Origin: Verrucomicrobiia bacterium
GTDB taxonomy: Bacteria > Verrucomicrobiota > Verrucomicrobiia > Verrucomicrobiales > Akkermansiaceae
DNA length: 64,000 nt
Assembly: GCA_947462875.1 (NCBI GenBank)
Contig: CANHQJ010000009.1
Coordinates: forward strand, 79,954 to 143,953
Direction: 5' to 3'
Both the position numbers and the translations under genes were made by a program. Every line of letters starts with the position of its first letter. The stretch's first letter is position 1. Below are positions 16,294 to 25,580 of this stretch, in pieces. The notes below the pieces were generated by a model. The model saw only the letters and a program-made list of their open reading frames with translations. It did not search any database and was not told the origin of the DNA.

Positions 16294-18123
16294 ATGAATT
16301 GCGAACATCAATCGTTTCAAGCGGAAGTTAGACAATTATTGGACATCGTCATTCATTCTCTTTACACCGACCGTGAGATTTTCACGCGCGAGCTGGTGTC
16401 GAATGCCTCCGATGCCCTGGAAAAACTCAAGCTGCTGCAGTTGACGGAGTCCGGCATCCATGAGCCCGAGCAGCCCTTGCAAATCGAGATCACGACGGAC
16501 GAGGAAAACCGGCAGTTGGTCATCGCGGACCGCGGTATCGGCATGACACGGGAGGAACTGGTGCAGAACCTCGGCACGATCGCCCACTCCGGCACCAAGG
16601 CCTTTTTGCAAAGCATGAAGGAAAAGGGCACCCAGAATGGCGGGATGATCGGTCAGTTTGGTGTGGGATTTTACAGCGTGTTCATGGTCGCCGATCGGGT
16701 GGATGTTTACACCCATTCATGGCGCACGGACGCGCCGTCCCTGCGCTGGTCCAGCGATGGCAGAGAAGGCTATGAAATCGAGGAGGTGGACTCGCAGGCG
16801 CGGGGCGCACGCATGGTGATTCACCTGAAGGAGGAGTATGCCGAGTACGCCAAGGAGTCGCGCATCAAGGAATTGCTGAACAAGTATTCGAACTTCGTCG
16901 CCTTTCCCATCCTGCTCAATGGCGAGCGCGTCAACCAGGTGGAGGCGCTGTGGCTGAAAGCGAAGGGCGAGGTCAGCGATAAGGAATACGAGGAATTCTA
17001 TCAGTTCACGGCAAAAGCGTGGGACAAGCCGCGTTTCACCATGCACTTCACCGCGGATGCTCCTCTCGACATCCACGCGCTGCTGTTTCTCCCCGAGGAA
17101 AATCAAGAGCGCTTCGGTTTCGGTCCGGTGCAGCCGGGCGTGGCATTGTATTGCAAGCGCGTGCTGATCGATCCGCAACCCGAGGGCTTGTTGCCGGAGT
17201 GGCTGCGCTTCGTGCGCGGGGTCATTGATTCGGCTGACCTGCCGCTGAACATCTCGCGTGAGTCGATGCAGGACAGCGCCCTGGTGAAAAAACTCGGCCA
17301 GGTGGTGACGAAGCGTTTGCTGAAGTTTTTGGAGAAAAAGGCCACCGATGATGCTGCGGCGTATCGCGAGTTTTACCAGGGATTTTCTCGTTTCATCAAA
17401 GAAGGCATTGTCAGCTCACACGAGCACCGCGAGGCCTTGGCCGGGCTGTTGCGATTTGAGAGCTCGATGACGGAGGGTGATACGCTGAGTTCGTTCGATG
17501 ACTACATCGCGCGCATGAAGGACGGGCAAACTGACATTTACTACCTCGCTGGCACCAGCCGTTCCGTGATGGAGTCCGGCCCGTACTTGGAGGCCTTCAA
17601 GGCACGCGGTCTGGAAGTCGCCTACTTCACCGAGGGCGTGGATGAATTTGTCTTCGAGTCTCTGGGAACCTATCGCGAGAAAAAACTCGTGCGCGCCGAT
17701 CAAGCGGACATCGAGCTGGAAGAGACCGCCCTCGACGGCGAGGCCTTGGCGGCGAGCGAAGTGGAGTCTCTGCAAACCTGGTGGCAGGAAGCCATGGGTG
17801 GGCAGCTCAAGGAAGTCAAAACCGGCAAGCGCCTGATCGGAAGTCCGGTGGTGGCCTTGGTTCCGGAGGATGCGCCGAATCCGCAGATGCGCGCGATGAT
17901 GAAGGCGATGGGGCAGGACGTGCCATCCGTGAAGCCCGTGCTGGAAATCAATCCGCGCCATCCCTTGGTCAAAAAGCTGTCATCCCTGCGCACGGAAAAG
18001 CCGGAGATCGCCGGGTTGGTGGCGCAGCAATTGGTCGATCAGGCGATGCTTTCGGCTGGTTTGGTGGAGCATCCGCAGCAATTGGCGACGCGCATGAATG
18101 AGATTCTGGAAAAAATTCTCTGA
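16294..18123 (+). CDS. htpG: Molecular chaperone HtpG (bacterial Hsp90)
   Basis: An ATP-dependent dimeric chaperone for late folding of client proteins. The GHKL ATPase domain is at residues about 1-215: YTDREIFTRELVSNASDALE, IADRGIGMTREELVQNLGTI and MIGQFGVGFYSVFMVADRVD. The middle domain contains LYCKRVLIDPQ and VDSADLPLNISRESMQ-like sequence (about 285-330); the C-terminal dimerisation domain ends at 609. It has its own promoter region (16150-16293), in which I see no CIRCE-type inverted repeat. A small gap of 98 bases separates it from the membrane-protein operon. Confidence 0.96.
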   Translation: MNCEHQSFQAEVRQLLDIVIHSLYTDREIFTRELVSNASDALEKLKLLQLTESGIHEPEQPLQIEITTDEENRQLVIADRGIGMTREELVQNLGTIAHSGTKAFLQSMKEKGTQNGGMIGQFGVGFYSVFMVADRVDVYTHSWRTDAPSLRWSSDGREGYEIEEVDSQARGARMVIHLKEEYAEYAKESRIKELLNKYSNFVAFPILLNGERVNQVEALWLKAKGEVSDKEYEEFYQFTAKAWDKPRFTMHFTADAPLDIHALLFLPEENQERFGFGPVQPGVALYCKRVLIDPQPEGLLPEWLRFVRGVIDSADLPLNISRESMQDSALVKKLGQVVTKRLLKFLEKKATDDAAAYREFYQGFSRFIKEGIVSSHEHREALAGLLRFESSMTEGDTLSSFDDYIARMKDGQTDIYYLAGTSRSVMESGPYLEAFKARGLEVAYFTEGVDEFVFESLGTYREKKLVRADQADIELEETALDGEALAASEVESLQTWWQEAMGGQLKEVKTGKRLIGSPVVALVPEDAPNPQMRAMMKAMGQDVPSVKPVLEINPRHPLVKKLSSLRTEKPEIAGLVAQQLVDQAMLSAGLVEHPQQLATRMNEILEKIL

Positions 18124-18221
18124 AGCGGAGACGACTCTTTACTGGACAAACGGACAAATCGGTCGATAGGTAGTTGCGTTGTAGGACATTCCCCACAATA
18201 TCCCAAAAAAAAGCCACCCAT

Positions 18222-19040
18222 ATGCGGCCCTGCCTCATCGTTCTAGGAATTCTATTGATCGCGATCGCTCTGCGCACGGCGCGGCGGGCATGGGTGAGAA
18301 AGCTGGGGGCCATGGCCTTTCTCGGTGCCAGCTACACGCTGTTTTATTATCTCATCGGCGCGTGGTGGGGCGGCGTTCTGGGCGTGGTGTTGTGGTTTTT
18401 CCTGCCGTGGTTCGAGCTCCTCACGCGCGTGAAGCGCATGAAGCTGCCGATGGATAACCGCCTCCGCTACCGCACCGCGCCGAATCCCGCGTTTTTCCCC
18501 AATGCCCAGGAGACCGTCGAAACGATGGAGTCGGAACGGTTCGAGCATACCTCCGACTGCGGTTGGGAGTGGTCCGGCATGAAGCAGCACTACCGCTTGT
18601 TCTTTCATCCCGATAGCAAGACCGTGGCCACGCTCTGTCTCTGCGAGCAGGCGGATGTGGTGTTTTCCTTCGTATCGATCACTTCGATCACGGCGGAGGG
18701 AGTTGTGCTGCGCACCACGAACTATCCCTTTGCGCCGACACTGAAGTATCCGAAAAAATTCCGCTGGAATCACGTGCCATGCACGCGTCACTGCTTCCGT
18801 CAGATTCTCACCAGCCATCAGGAGCATCTGCGGAAATGCCGGCTGGAGACCAATGACCTGCTCGCCGTTGATCCCGATCACCTGGAGGAAATGATCGAGG
18901 AGGAAATGCAGGAAATGATCGAGCACAACCTCGATCACGGCATCATCGAGTTCGCGGGTGACGGATACTTTTGCTACAGCACCAAGGGGCTGTTTTACCT
19001 GTGGGGGCAGTTTCTCAAGGACATGGTCCGGCTTTGCTAG
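18222..19040 (+). CDS. Membrane protein of unknown function ahead of the MoxR operon
   Basis: I do not recognise this family. From the ATG at 18222 (MRPCLIVLGILLIAIALRTA) the protein has 272 residues with two or three transmembrane helices in the first 80 residues, then a soluble domain of about 190 residues. The soluble part has two cysteine/histidine-bearing segments (NHVPCTRHCFRQILTSHQEH, about 186-205) and an acidic run (HLEEMIEEEMQEMIEHNLDH, about 224-243). It lies 110 bases upstream of the SpoIIM-like gene on the same strand; in similar operons elsewhere an RDD membrane protein often holds this place, but this protein does not look like RDD. Confidence 0.68.
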   Translation: MRPCLIVLGILLIAIALRTARRAWVRKLGAMAFLGASYTLFYYLIGAWWGGVLGVVLWFFLPWFELLTRVKRMKLPMDNRLRYRTAPNPAFFPNAQETVETMESERFEHTSDCGWEWSGMKQHYRLFFHPDSKTVATLCLCEQADVVFSFVSITSITAEGVVLRTTNYPFAPTLKYPKKFRWNHVPCTRHCFRQILTSHQEHLRKCRLETNDLLAVDPDHLEEMIEEEMQEMIEHNLDHGIIEFAGDGYFCYSTKGLFYLWGQFLKDMVRLC

Positions 19041-19150
19041 AACGGGCCGGGCAATGAGGGAAAAGGACGCGGTCTGGGATTTAGCATGGACGGCATGGCG
19101 GGAATGTGCTGGCATGTATCGTGCTCGCCAGCAGGGAGCGTTAGAATGCC

Positions 19151-20128
19151 ATGACACCGGGGAGTTTTGAAAAAAAGAATGCGCCGCGCTGGTGTGAGAT
19201 GGATGTCCTGATGACGGCGGTGGAGAAGAAGCAGCAGGACGTGGATGTCCGCTCGCTGCCGCGTTTGTTTCGTCAGGCATGTGCGGACCTCGCGCTGGCA
19301 CAGTATCGGATGTACGGGCAGCGGTTGGTGCATGGCATGAACGACCGGGTGATCCGCGGCTACAAGATTCTGTACCGCGGTCGGTCGGTGGGGCTCGAGA
19401 CCTGCGCGCGTTTTCTGTTGCTGACGTTTCCGCAGGCCGTGTGGCGCGAGTGGCGCCTGTTCTGGCTCAGCAACGCGTTGTTCTGGGTGCCGTTTTTCGC
19501 GTTGATGGCATCGGTGCACTGGGACATTTCGTGGGTCCAGAGCATTCTGGGGCAGGATGGCATGGCGGGCATGGAACAAATGTATGGCGGCGATGGCGCA
19601 TCGCAGGTCACGCATCTGCGTTCGCAATTCGGCTCGAACTTCATGATGTTCGCGCATTACATTCAGAACAATGTGGGCATTGATTTCCGTTTGTTTGCCG
19701 GCGGCATCCTGGCGGGGCTGGGTACGATTTTTTATCTGCTGGTCAATGGCGTGATGATCGGTGCCTCGGCGGGGTATGCGAATTACGCCTGCAATCCCAC
19801 GTCCTTCTGGACCTTTGTCAGCGGCCATTCGTCGTTCGAGTTGTTAGGGATGTGCGTGGTTGGCATGGCGGGGATGCGCATGGGGCTGGGACTGGTCAAG
19901 CCGGGGCGTCTGCCGCGCAGTCGCGCGCTGCGGGAGTCGACGGTCAAGGCGATGCCTTTGCTGTTTGGCGGCGCCTTGATGACGGCGTTGGCGGCGGTGG
20001 TGGAAGGATTTTGGTCGGCGAGGGAATTGCCCGATGCGTGGAAATACGGCGTGGGGATCTTTTTCTGGGTCTTGCATGTGGTGTATTTTGTAGCGCTGGG
20101 GCGTCGAGCGGAGGATAGGGTGGCATGA
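19151..20128 (+). CDS. SpoIIM-like (DUF95) integral membrane protein
   Basis: The 325-residue protein has an N-terminal cytoplasmic helical region (residues 1-100; RLFRQACADLALAQYRMYGQ) and about five membrane helices after it. The segment YANYACNPTSFWTFVSGHSS with FELLGMCVVGMAGMRMGLGL (about 215-257) is the conserved core of stage II sporulation protein M/DUF95 proteins. In non-sporulating bacteria such proteins are encoded beside MoxR, DUF58 and DUF4129 genes, as here. Its stop overlaps the next ATG (ATGA). Its role is probably in envelope protein maturation; the mechanism is unknown. Confidence 0.85.
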   Translation: MTPGSFEKKNAPRWCEMDVLMTAVEKKQQDVDVRSLPRLFRQACADLALAQYRMYGQRLVHGMNDRVIRGYKILYRGRSVGLETCARFLLLTFPQAVWREWRLFWLSNALFWVPFFALMASVHWDISWVQSILGQDGMAGMEQMYGGDGASQVTHLRSQFGSNFMMFAHYIQNNVGIDFRLFAGGILAGLGTIFYLLVNGVMIGASAGYANYACNPTSFWTFVSGHSSFELLGMCVVGMAGMRMGLGLVKPGRLPRSRALRESTVKAMPLLFGGALMTALAAVVEGFWSARELPDAWKYGVGIFFWVLHVVYFVALGRRAEDRVA

Positions 20129-21558
20129 GGTTGGAAGATGTCACGATGGAGATCCGTCCGCGCACGGACTGGGAGGCGGTTGATTCCGGGCTGGCGCTGG
20201 CGCGACGCGATTTCTGGCGCTGTTGGGGCTTGTGGTGGCTGGCCTTGCTGCCGGTGCTGGCGCTGATCTATCCGCTGCGGGACATTCCCTTCCTGTGTTT
20301 TGTGCTGCTGTTGTGGGCGAAGTGGGTGGGATGCCGGATGGTGTTGTATCAGTTGAGCCGCCGTTTGTTTGGCGAAAATCCCGCATGGTCCTCGTTGTGG
20401 CGTGAGATTCCGCGCGCGTGGGGGCGGCGGTTTTTCTATCGGATGATCTGGGCGCGCTGTTCGCCGTGGAAGCCATTATCGGCAGCGGTCGAGGAACTGG
20501 AGGGACTGCGTGGGGAAAAATTCAGGCTGCGCATGAGCTTGATCACGCGCAAGGGCGAGGGGATTTCCATGCTGCTGACTCTGGTCTCGGCGCTGGGCGT
20601 GGTGTGGCTGGCCTTCGGCATCTTCATGACCGGGCTGATGTTTTTGCCGGAGTCCGTGGGCGAACGCTGGGAAGAGTCGTTTGATCCGGAGCGTTTGTTC
20701 GATAGCCATGGGTATGTGTGGTTGCTGATGGCCTGCATCATGACGGCCTGCTCGCTGATGGATGTTTTCATCACGGGTGCTGGCTTCGGCCTGTATGTGA
20801 ACAGCCGGACGTGGATCGAGGGCTGGGACATCGAGCTCGCATTCAAGCGCATGGCGAATCGGTTGAAAAATCACGCGGTCATCGTGCTGGGCCTGCTGTG
20901 GCTGTGCAGTGCTCCGGATGGTCGGGCGGAGGAAACCAGCGAGCCATTGTCCGCGCGTGAGATGATCGAGGAAGTGAAGAGTCATGAGGACTTCACCGTT
21001 CATAAGGAAAAGTACCGGGAGTATGCATCTTCTTCCAGCAGCGGCTCTTCGATCACGCCGCCCTCCGGTTTGTTAGAGGTCTTTCAGGCACTGGGGCATG
21101 TGGCACTGGGTGTGTTTCTGCTGGCATTGTTGGGAGGCATCGTCTGGTTGCTCTATCGTGCGCGCTGGATGCGGCTGCGGAGTTCGATCAAGACCGTGCC
21201 CGTGGAAAAGGCCCGTGTCGTGATGGGCATGGAGGTCACCGCCGCATCCCTGCCGGAAGATTTGCTGGCGAGCGCGCAAAGATGCTGGGCCGCGGGGGAC
21301 AGGCTGCTGGCGATGAGCCTGCTCTATCGCGGTTCGCTGGCGTGGTGGATCGATCAGGCACGTGTGGCCATTCAGGAGTCCGATACCGAGGGCGACTGTC
21401 TGCGGCGGGTGACGGAGCTGCGGCATCCGCATGAATCGTATTTCCAGACGCTCACGCAGGCCTGGGTTCTGGGGGCTTATGCGAAAAGATTTCCGTCGCA
21501 GGAAACATGGGCGGACTTGTGCCAGCGCTGGCCGTTTGCAGGAAGGAGGTCGGCATGA
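20125..21558 (+). CDS. Membrane protein with C-terminal DUF4129
   Basis: The 477-residue protein has an N-terminal half with several membrane helices (for example WGLWWLALLPVLALIYPL near residues 32-49 and LTLVSALGVVWLAFGIFMTG near 150-169), a periplasmic linker with a serine run (about 300-308), another helix (HVALGVFLLALLGGIVWLLY, about 323-342), and a C-terminal DUF4129-type domain: LASAQRCWAAGDRLLAMSLL, then YRGSLAWWIDQARV. It sits between the SpoIIM-like and DUF4350 genes with 4-base overlaps on both sides. DUF4129 proteins are standard members of MoxR/DUF58 operons. A fusion of a membrane module to DUF4129 is plausible. Confidence 0.83.
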   Translation: MRLEDVTMEIRPRTDWEAVDSGLALARRDFWRCWGLWWLALLPVLALIYPLRDIPFLCFVLLLWAKWVGCRMVLYQLSRRLFGENPAWSSLWREIPRAWGRRFFYRMIWARCSPWKPLSAAVEELEGLRGEKFRLRMSLITRKGEGISMLLTLVSALGVVWLAFGIFMTGLMFLPESVGERWEESFDPERLFDSHGYVWLLMACIMTACSLMDVFITGAGFGLYVNSRTWIEGWDIELAFKRMANRLKNHAVIVLGLLWLCSAPDGRAEETSEPLSAREMIEEVKSHEDFTVHKEKYREYASSSSSGSSITPPSGLLEVFQALGHVALGVFLLALLGGIVWLLYRARWMRLRSSIKTVPVEKARVVMGMEVTAASLPEDLLASAQRCWAAGDRLLAMSLLYRGSLAWWIDQARVAIQESDTEGDCLRRVTELRHPHESYFQTLTQAWVLGAYAKRFPSQETWADLCQRWPFAGRRSA

Positions 21559-22649
21559 AAGGCAGGCTGTGGATGATCCTGTTCTGCCTGTTCTCTCTCA
21601 CGCAGTGTGAAAAGGGCGTGGAGAAGGAGCGGGAGGTCGGCTACCGTGGCAAAGCGCGCAGCAACCCGTATCTGGCGTTTGAGCGCTTCGTGGAGCGGTA
21701 TGATGGCGAAGCGCCGGTGGTGCAGTCCTCCTGGCCTGCGCTCGATGACTCGGAAGCGATGATCCTTTTCACGGCGGATCAGTTGGCAAGCCGTTTCAGT
21801 ATCGACCAAGTGCAGGAGTGGGTGGAGCAGGGCGGGCATGCCGTTATTTTGCTGGACCATGCCGACATGTATTCCAGCGATTGGGATCGCTGGTCGCCGG
21901 CGGTGGAATTGCCCGAGCCTCTGCTCGAGTGGGCCACGCGCATGGAATGGAATGTCGAGTCTGTCACTTCCGAAGAAAAATACGATTCAGTGGAATTTCA
22001 AGAGGAACCGTATGAGGTCGAAATGGCTTCGCGCATTGTGGTGCGGGATGCGGACAAAAAGGCCCAGGCGCTGCTGATGCACGAACTGGGCGATGGGGCC
22101 GTGACCTGGGTGAGCGATGCGCGCTTGCTGCGCAACCGCTGGATCGATCAGAAGGAGCACATCGAGTTGCTGAGTCATATGATGGAGGTGAAGCGTGTGG
22201 GAAAAACCATCTTCCTGCGCGGCGTGGGGATCTCGTTTTTCGGCCTGCTGTGGCAGAAGGGGTGGATGGTATTGCTGGCGCTGGCCGTATGGATTTTGGC
22301 ATGGCTGCTGCGGCACATGCCACGCTTCGGTCCGCTGCAACGGGGACTGCGCGAGGATCAGATCCGTGCCTACGATCACCATTTGGAAATGATCGGCGAT
22401 TTTCACTGGCGCTTGGATCACGGGCACTCGCTCTTGCAGCCCTTGCGCCAGGAAGTTCAGGAGCTCTGCCATCACTGGCAGGCGAAAAACGGCAGGCTCG
22501 ACGAGCGGTTGTTCGACGTGATGGCAGCGCGGGCAAACATTCCCGTTGATCGGGTGGAGCGCGCGATGACAGACCCGAAGGCCCGCGATAACATGATTTT
22601 CACCCGCATCGTTGCGGATTTACAACACATACGAAAGGCATTTGCATGA
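21555..22649 (+). CDS. DUF4350-type membrane protein
   Basis: The product has 364 residues from the ATG at 21555, which has a strong GGAGG Shine-Dalgarno site 5 bases upstream, the best in this operon. A signal or lipoprotein-like start (MKGRLWMILFCLFSLTQCEK) is followed by the DUF4350 core: SEAMILFTADQLASRFSIDQ and VQEWVEQGGHAVILLDHADM (about residues 58-97), a GATase-like fold. One membrane helix lies at about 245-270 (WMVLLALAVWILAWLLRHMP) and a cytoplasmic helical tail follows. It overlaps both neighbours by 4 bases. The role is inferred only from its operon. Confidence 0.82.
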   Translation: MKGRLWMILFCLFSLTQCEKGVEKEREVGYRGKARSNPYLAFERFVERYDGEAPVVQSSWPALDDSEAMILFTADQLASRFSIDQVQEWVEQGGHAVILLDHADMYSSDWDRWSPAVELPEPLLEWATRMEWNVESVTSEEKYDSVEFQEEPYEVEMASRIVVRDADKKAQALLMHELGDGAVTWVSDARLLRNRWIDQKEHIELLSHMMEVKRVGKTIFLRGVGISFFGLLWQKGWMVLLALAVWILAWLLRHMPRFGPLQRGLREDQIRAYDHHLEMIGDFHWRLDHGHSLLQPLRQEVQELCHHWQAKNGRLDERLFDVMAARANIPVDRVERAMTDPKARDNMIFTRIVADLQHIRKAFA

Positions 22650-23647
22650 ACGAAGAAACCATCAGCGAGGAGATTCCCTACCTACCACCCGTCGAAGCGC
22701 CGCCCGAGTCGTCGCGCATTTTCCATGAGATCCGCCATGAGCTGAAAAAAGTCTTCCTCGGTCAGGATGAGGTGGCCGGGCAGGTGCTCGCCGCTTTGCT
22801 GGCCGGAGGACATGTTTTGTTAGAGGGGAAACCGGGGCTTGGCAAAACCCACCTGGTGTTGGCCTTGGCGCGGACCTTCGGCGGCGGCTTCGGCCGCATT
22901 CAGTTCACGCCTGACCTGATGCCCTCGGACGTCACCGGCTTTCGCCTCTACGACATGAAAAGCCAGTCGTTCGAACTGCGCAAAGGGCCGGTGTTTACCA
23001 ACTTGCTGTTAGCCGATGAAATCAACCGCGCTCCCGCCAAGACCCAGGCGGCCTTGCTGGAGGTGATGCAGGAGCAACAGGTGACCATCGATGGCGAGAG
23101 CCTGGCGCTGAGCGCGCCTTTCATGACACTGGCGACGCAGAATCCCGTGGAGCACGAGGGCACCTATCCCTTGCCCGAGGCCCAGCTCGACCGCTTTCTG
23201 ATGAAGATCGTGATCGACTATCCGGATCATGCCGATGAAGCCAGTATCGTATCCATGGCCTCATCCGTGAGACAATCGGCCTCGCTCGCTTCGTTGCGCG
23301 TGGTGTGTTCCGTGCAGGACATCATTCGCGCGCAGGAAGAAACGGCACAGGTGCAGGCGGTGGATGAGCTCGTGGCCTATGCCGTGGCCCTGGTGCGGGC
23401 GACGCGGGAATCGCGTGCGATTTCGTTAGGCGCGGGCACGCGCGGCGCGATCAGTCTGGTGCGCGTGGGCAAGGCGCTCGCGGTCATGAACGGACGCCGC
23501 TTCGTCACGCCCGATGACATCAAGGCGGTGGCGCTGCCGGTGCTGCGGCATCGGGTGCAGTTGACGCCCGAAATCGCCATCAGCGGGCAAGACCTGGACG
23601 ATATCCTGCGCGGTATCATCGAAAACGTTCCCGCGCCCCGCATGTGA
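22646..23647 (+). CDS. MoxR-family AAA+ ATPase
   Basis: A 333-residue AAA+ chaperone-like ATPase. Walker A is LLEGKPGLGKTHLVLALA (residues about 57-74), Walker B LLADEINRAPAKTQAALLEV (about 119-138), sensor 1 TLATQNPVEHEGTYPLPEAQ (about 159-178) and an arginine finger region in LDRFLMKIVIDYPDHADE. MoxR ATPases help mature or insert partner proteins that carry VWA-like domains; the DUF58 gene next door encodes one. The start overlaps the previous stop (ATGA); the DUF58 gene begins one base after the stop. Confidence 0.93.
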   Translation: MNEETISEEIPYLPPVEAPPESSRIFHEIRHELKKVFLGQDEVAGQVLAALLAGGHVLLEGKPGLGKTHLVLALARTFGGGFGRIQFTPDLMPSDVTGFRLYDMKSQSFELRKGPVFTNLLLADEINRAPAKTQAALLEVMQEQQVTIDGESLALSAPFMTLATQNPVEHEGTYPLPEAQLDRFLMKIVIDYPDHADEASIVSMASSVRQSASLASLRVVCSVQDIIRAQEETAQVQAVDELVAYAVALVRATRESRAISLGAGTRGAISLVRVGKALAVMNGRRFVTPDDIKAVALPVLRHRVQLTPEIAISGQDLDDILRGIIENVPAPRM

Positions 23648-23648
23648 C

Positions 23649-24956
23649 ATGGTGACTCCCTCACGGTTCGGCATGCAAGTGCTGTTGGTTTGGACGCTGG
23701 CTTCCGTGCCCGTGGCTTTTGTGCCAACTCTTGTGATGCCTTGGTTGCTCATCGGCGGGGTGTTGTTGTGCCTGTGGCTGATCGATGTCGTCATGCTGTA
23801 TGTGTATCGTCCGTTGCGCATCGAGCGGGAATTGCCCCAGCGCTTTGCGGTAGGCGAAAAGGGGGAAGTGCATCTCAGCCTGCACAATCCGAATCGAAAG
23901 GCCCTGCGTTTGGAAGTGTTTGACGGCATCCCCGCCGAGGCCGAGGCGGCAGCCATGCCGTGGGAGGGAGAAATCCCGGGCGGGATCACCGCTCATGTGC
24001 GCTATCACGCGACCATTCCCCAGCGGGGTGAGGCGACATTCGGTGCTGTCAGTCTCCGCGTGCTGGGTCCGCTGCGTTTGTTCTGGCGTTCCTATCGTGT
24101 GCCGCTGACGCAAGCCGTGAAAGTCTATCCGAACTACGCGCCTGTCATGCGGCTTTCTTTGCTAGCGACCGAGCATCGTCAGGACCAGATGGGAATCGTG
24201 CGTCGCTCGCGCGGCGGCAGTAGCCGTGACTTCCATCAACTGCGCGACTACCGCCAGGGCGACAGCCTTTCGCAGATCGATTGGAAATCCACCTCGCGCC
24301 GCTTGCAACTGATCAGCCGCGATTATCAGGAGCAACGCAACCAGCAAATCGTTTTTCTGTTGGATAGTGGCCGGCGCATGCGGGCACTGGATGGCGAGGT
24401 GCCGCATTTTGATCATTGCCTCAATGCCTTGCTGATGGTGAGCTACGTTGCTTTGCGACAGGGTGACAACGTGGCGGTGCAAAGCTTCGGCGGAGTGGAT
24501 CGCTGGCTGCCATCGGTGAAAGGCAGTCACGCGATGGCGACGATTCTGGAGCACCTCTATGATGCCGAAACGACACAATCGCCAAGCGACTTCAGTGAGG
24601 CGGCCGAACGTTTGATGATGCGATTCCGTCGTCGCGCGCTCGTCATCGTGATGACCAACCTGCGAGGGGAAGATGCGGAGGAAATCATTCCGGCGCTGCG
24701 TTCCCTGCAAGCGCGGCACTTGGTTTTGTTAGCCAGTTTGTGTGAGGGATCGGTGCGTGGCGCGATCGAGGAACCGGTCGTCGATTTCTCCTCCGCGTTG
24801 CAACACGTGGCGGCGCGACAATACATGGGCGAGCGTAGGGAGGTGCTGGCGCATTTGCAGGCGCATGGCATTCTCACGCTCGATGTCACCGCGGATGAGC
24901 TGGCGGTGGGGCTCGCGAACCGCTATCTCGACATCAAAGCGGCCGGAGCCTTGTGA
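23649..24956 (+). CDS. DUF58 protein with VWA-like domain
   Basis: The 435-residue protein has two membrane helices at the start (about residues 8-30 and 34-56), a beta-rich domain, and then the DUF58 signature GGSSRDFHQLRDYRQGDSLS with QIDWKSTSRRLQL (about residues 192-224). The VWA-like part begins VFLLDSGRRMRA (about 236), a degenerate D-x-S-x-x MIDAS. It is the presumed client or partner of the MoxR ATPase encoded one base upstream, and the last gene of the six-gene operon. A hairpin follows at 24966. Confidence 0.9.
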   Translation: MVTPSRFGMQVLLVWTLASVPVAFVPTLVMPWLLIGGVLLCLWLIDVVMLYVYRPLRIERELPQRFAVGEKGEVHLSLHNPNRKALRLEVFDGIPAEAEAAAMPWEGEIPGGITAHVRYHATIPQRGEATFGAVSLRVLGPLRLFWRSYRVPLTQAVKVYPNYAPVMRLSLLATEHRQDQMGIVRRSRGGSSRDFHQLRDYRQGDSLSQIDWKSTSRRLQLISRDYQEQRNQQIVFLLDSGRRMRALDGEVPHFDHCLNALLMVSYVALRQGDNVAVQSFGGVDRWLPSVKGSHAMATILEHLYDAETTQSPSDFSEAAERLMMRFRRRALVIVMTNLRGEDAEEIIPALRSLQARHLVLLASLCEGSVRGAIEEPVVDFSSALQHVAARQYMGERREVLAHLQAHGILTLDVTADELAVGLANRYLDIKAAGAL

Positions 24957-24957
24957 A

Positions 24958-24994
24958 TAAAAAAAACACCCACACGTGAAACACGCGTGGGTGT
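24958..24994 (-). terminator. Terminator hairpin between DUF58 and bactofilin genes
   Basis: ACACCCAC and GTGGGTGT (ends at 24966 and 24994) plus inner CGTG/CACG pair around a 3-nt AAA loop with one A-C mismatch. On the minus strand the stem is followed by a run of T, so it fits the bactofilin gene ending at 25014; the plus strand has A instead. The convergent operon may still be slowed by it. Confidence 0.7.
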
Positions 24995-25013
24995 AAAAAA
25001 ACGAGGGTGCTGC

Positions 25014-25556
25014 TTATGCCTTCTCGGCAACCTTCGCGGCAGGAGCGGGTGCTGCTGCTGCGGGGGCGTTAGCGGCAGGTGCGCTGGCACCGATGGTGGA
25101 TTTTCCAACAAAAACGGCACCGGCTTCCATCGAGAGCACCTTGGATTTGATATCGCCGACGATTTCCGCGCCAGCCTTGAGATCCACGCGGTCGGTCGCC
25201 GTGATGTTGCCATGCACCTTGCCGTGAACGATCACGGTAGCCGTGCGGATTTCCGCCTTGATGCGGGCATTTTCCCCGATCGTGAGATTGCCATCCGAGT
25301 GGATTTCCCCTTCGATACGGCCATCGACGATGAGGTCGTTGGTGAACTTCAGGATGCCCTTGACCTCGACATCCGTGGACAGCACGTTGCGCGAGGCGGC
25401 AGCGGAAGGACGAGCCGGTGCGGAAGCGGCCACAGGTTGGTTGCTCGCCACCGGTGCCGGATTGATGGGCGTAGGGGTGGTGGGCGCGGGCTGGATAGGA
25501 GTGGAGCTGGGTGGAACTGGCTCGCCAGAATTTTTACCGATGACTTTTTGGAACAT
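25014..25556 (-). CDS. Bactofilin (polymer-forming cytoskeletal protein)
   Basis: The 180-residue protein has a Pro/Ala/Ser-rich disordered N-terminus (about residues 1-60), a bactofilin core (61-155) and an Ala-rich tail. The core shows the regular beta-helix rhythm: KGILKFTNDLIVDGRIEGEI, LTIGENARIKAEIRTATVIV and GKVHGNITATDRVDLKAGAE. Bactofilins polymerise without nucleotide at the membrane and organise envelope growth, stalks or shape, relevant in prosthecate and irregular verrucomicrobia. It lies 24 bases behind a TPR membrane protein on the same strand; a terminator follows it. Confidence 0.93.
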   Translation of the reverse strand: MFQKVIGKNSGEPVPPSSTPIQPAPTTPTPINPAPVASNQPVAASAPARPSAAASRNVLSTDVEVKGILKFTNDLIVDGRIEGEIHSDGNLTIGENARIKAEIRTATVIVHGKVHGNITATDRVDLKAGAEIVGDIKSKVLSMEAGAVFVGKSTIGASAPAANAPAAAAPAPAAKVAEKA

Positions 25557-25580
25557 ATGTGGAAAGAGTGAGTGATTGAA

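Noticed and set aside
20125..24956. SpoIIM-like and MoxR operon as evidence for sporulation
   Set aside because: DUF95/SpoIIM-like proteins are widespread in non-sporulating bacteria next to MoxR/DUF58 genes; no other sporulation gene is seen.
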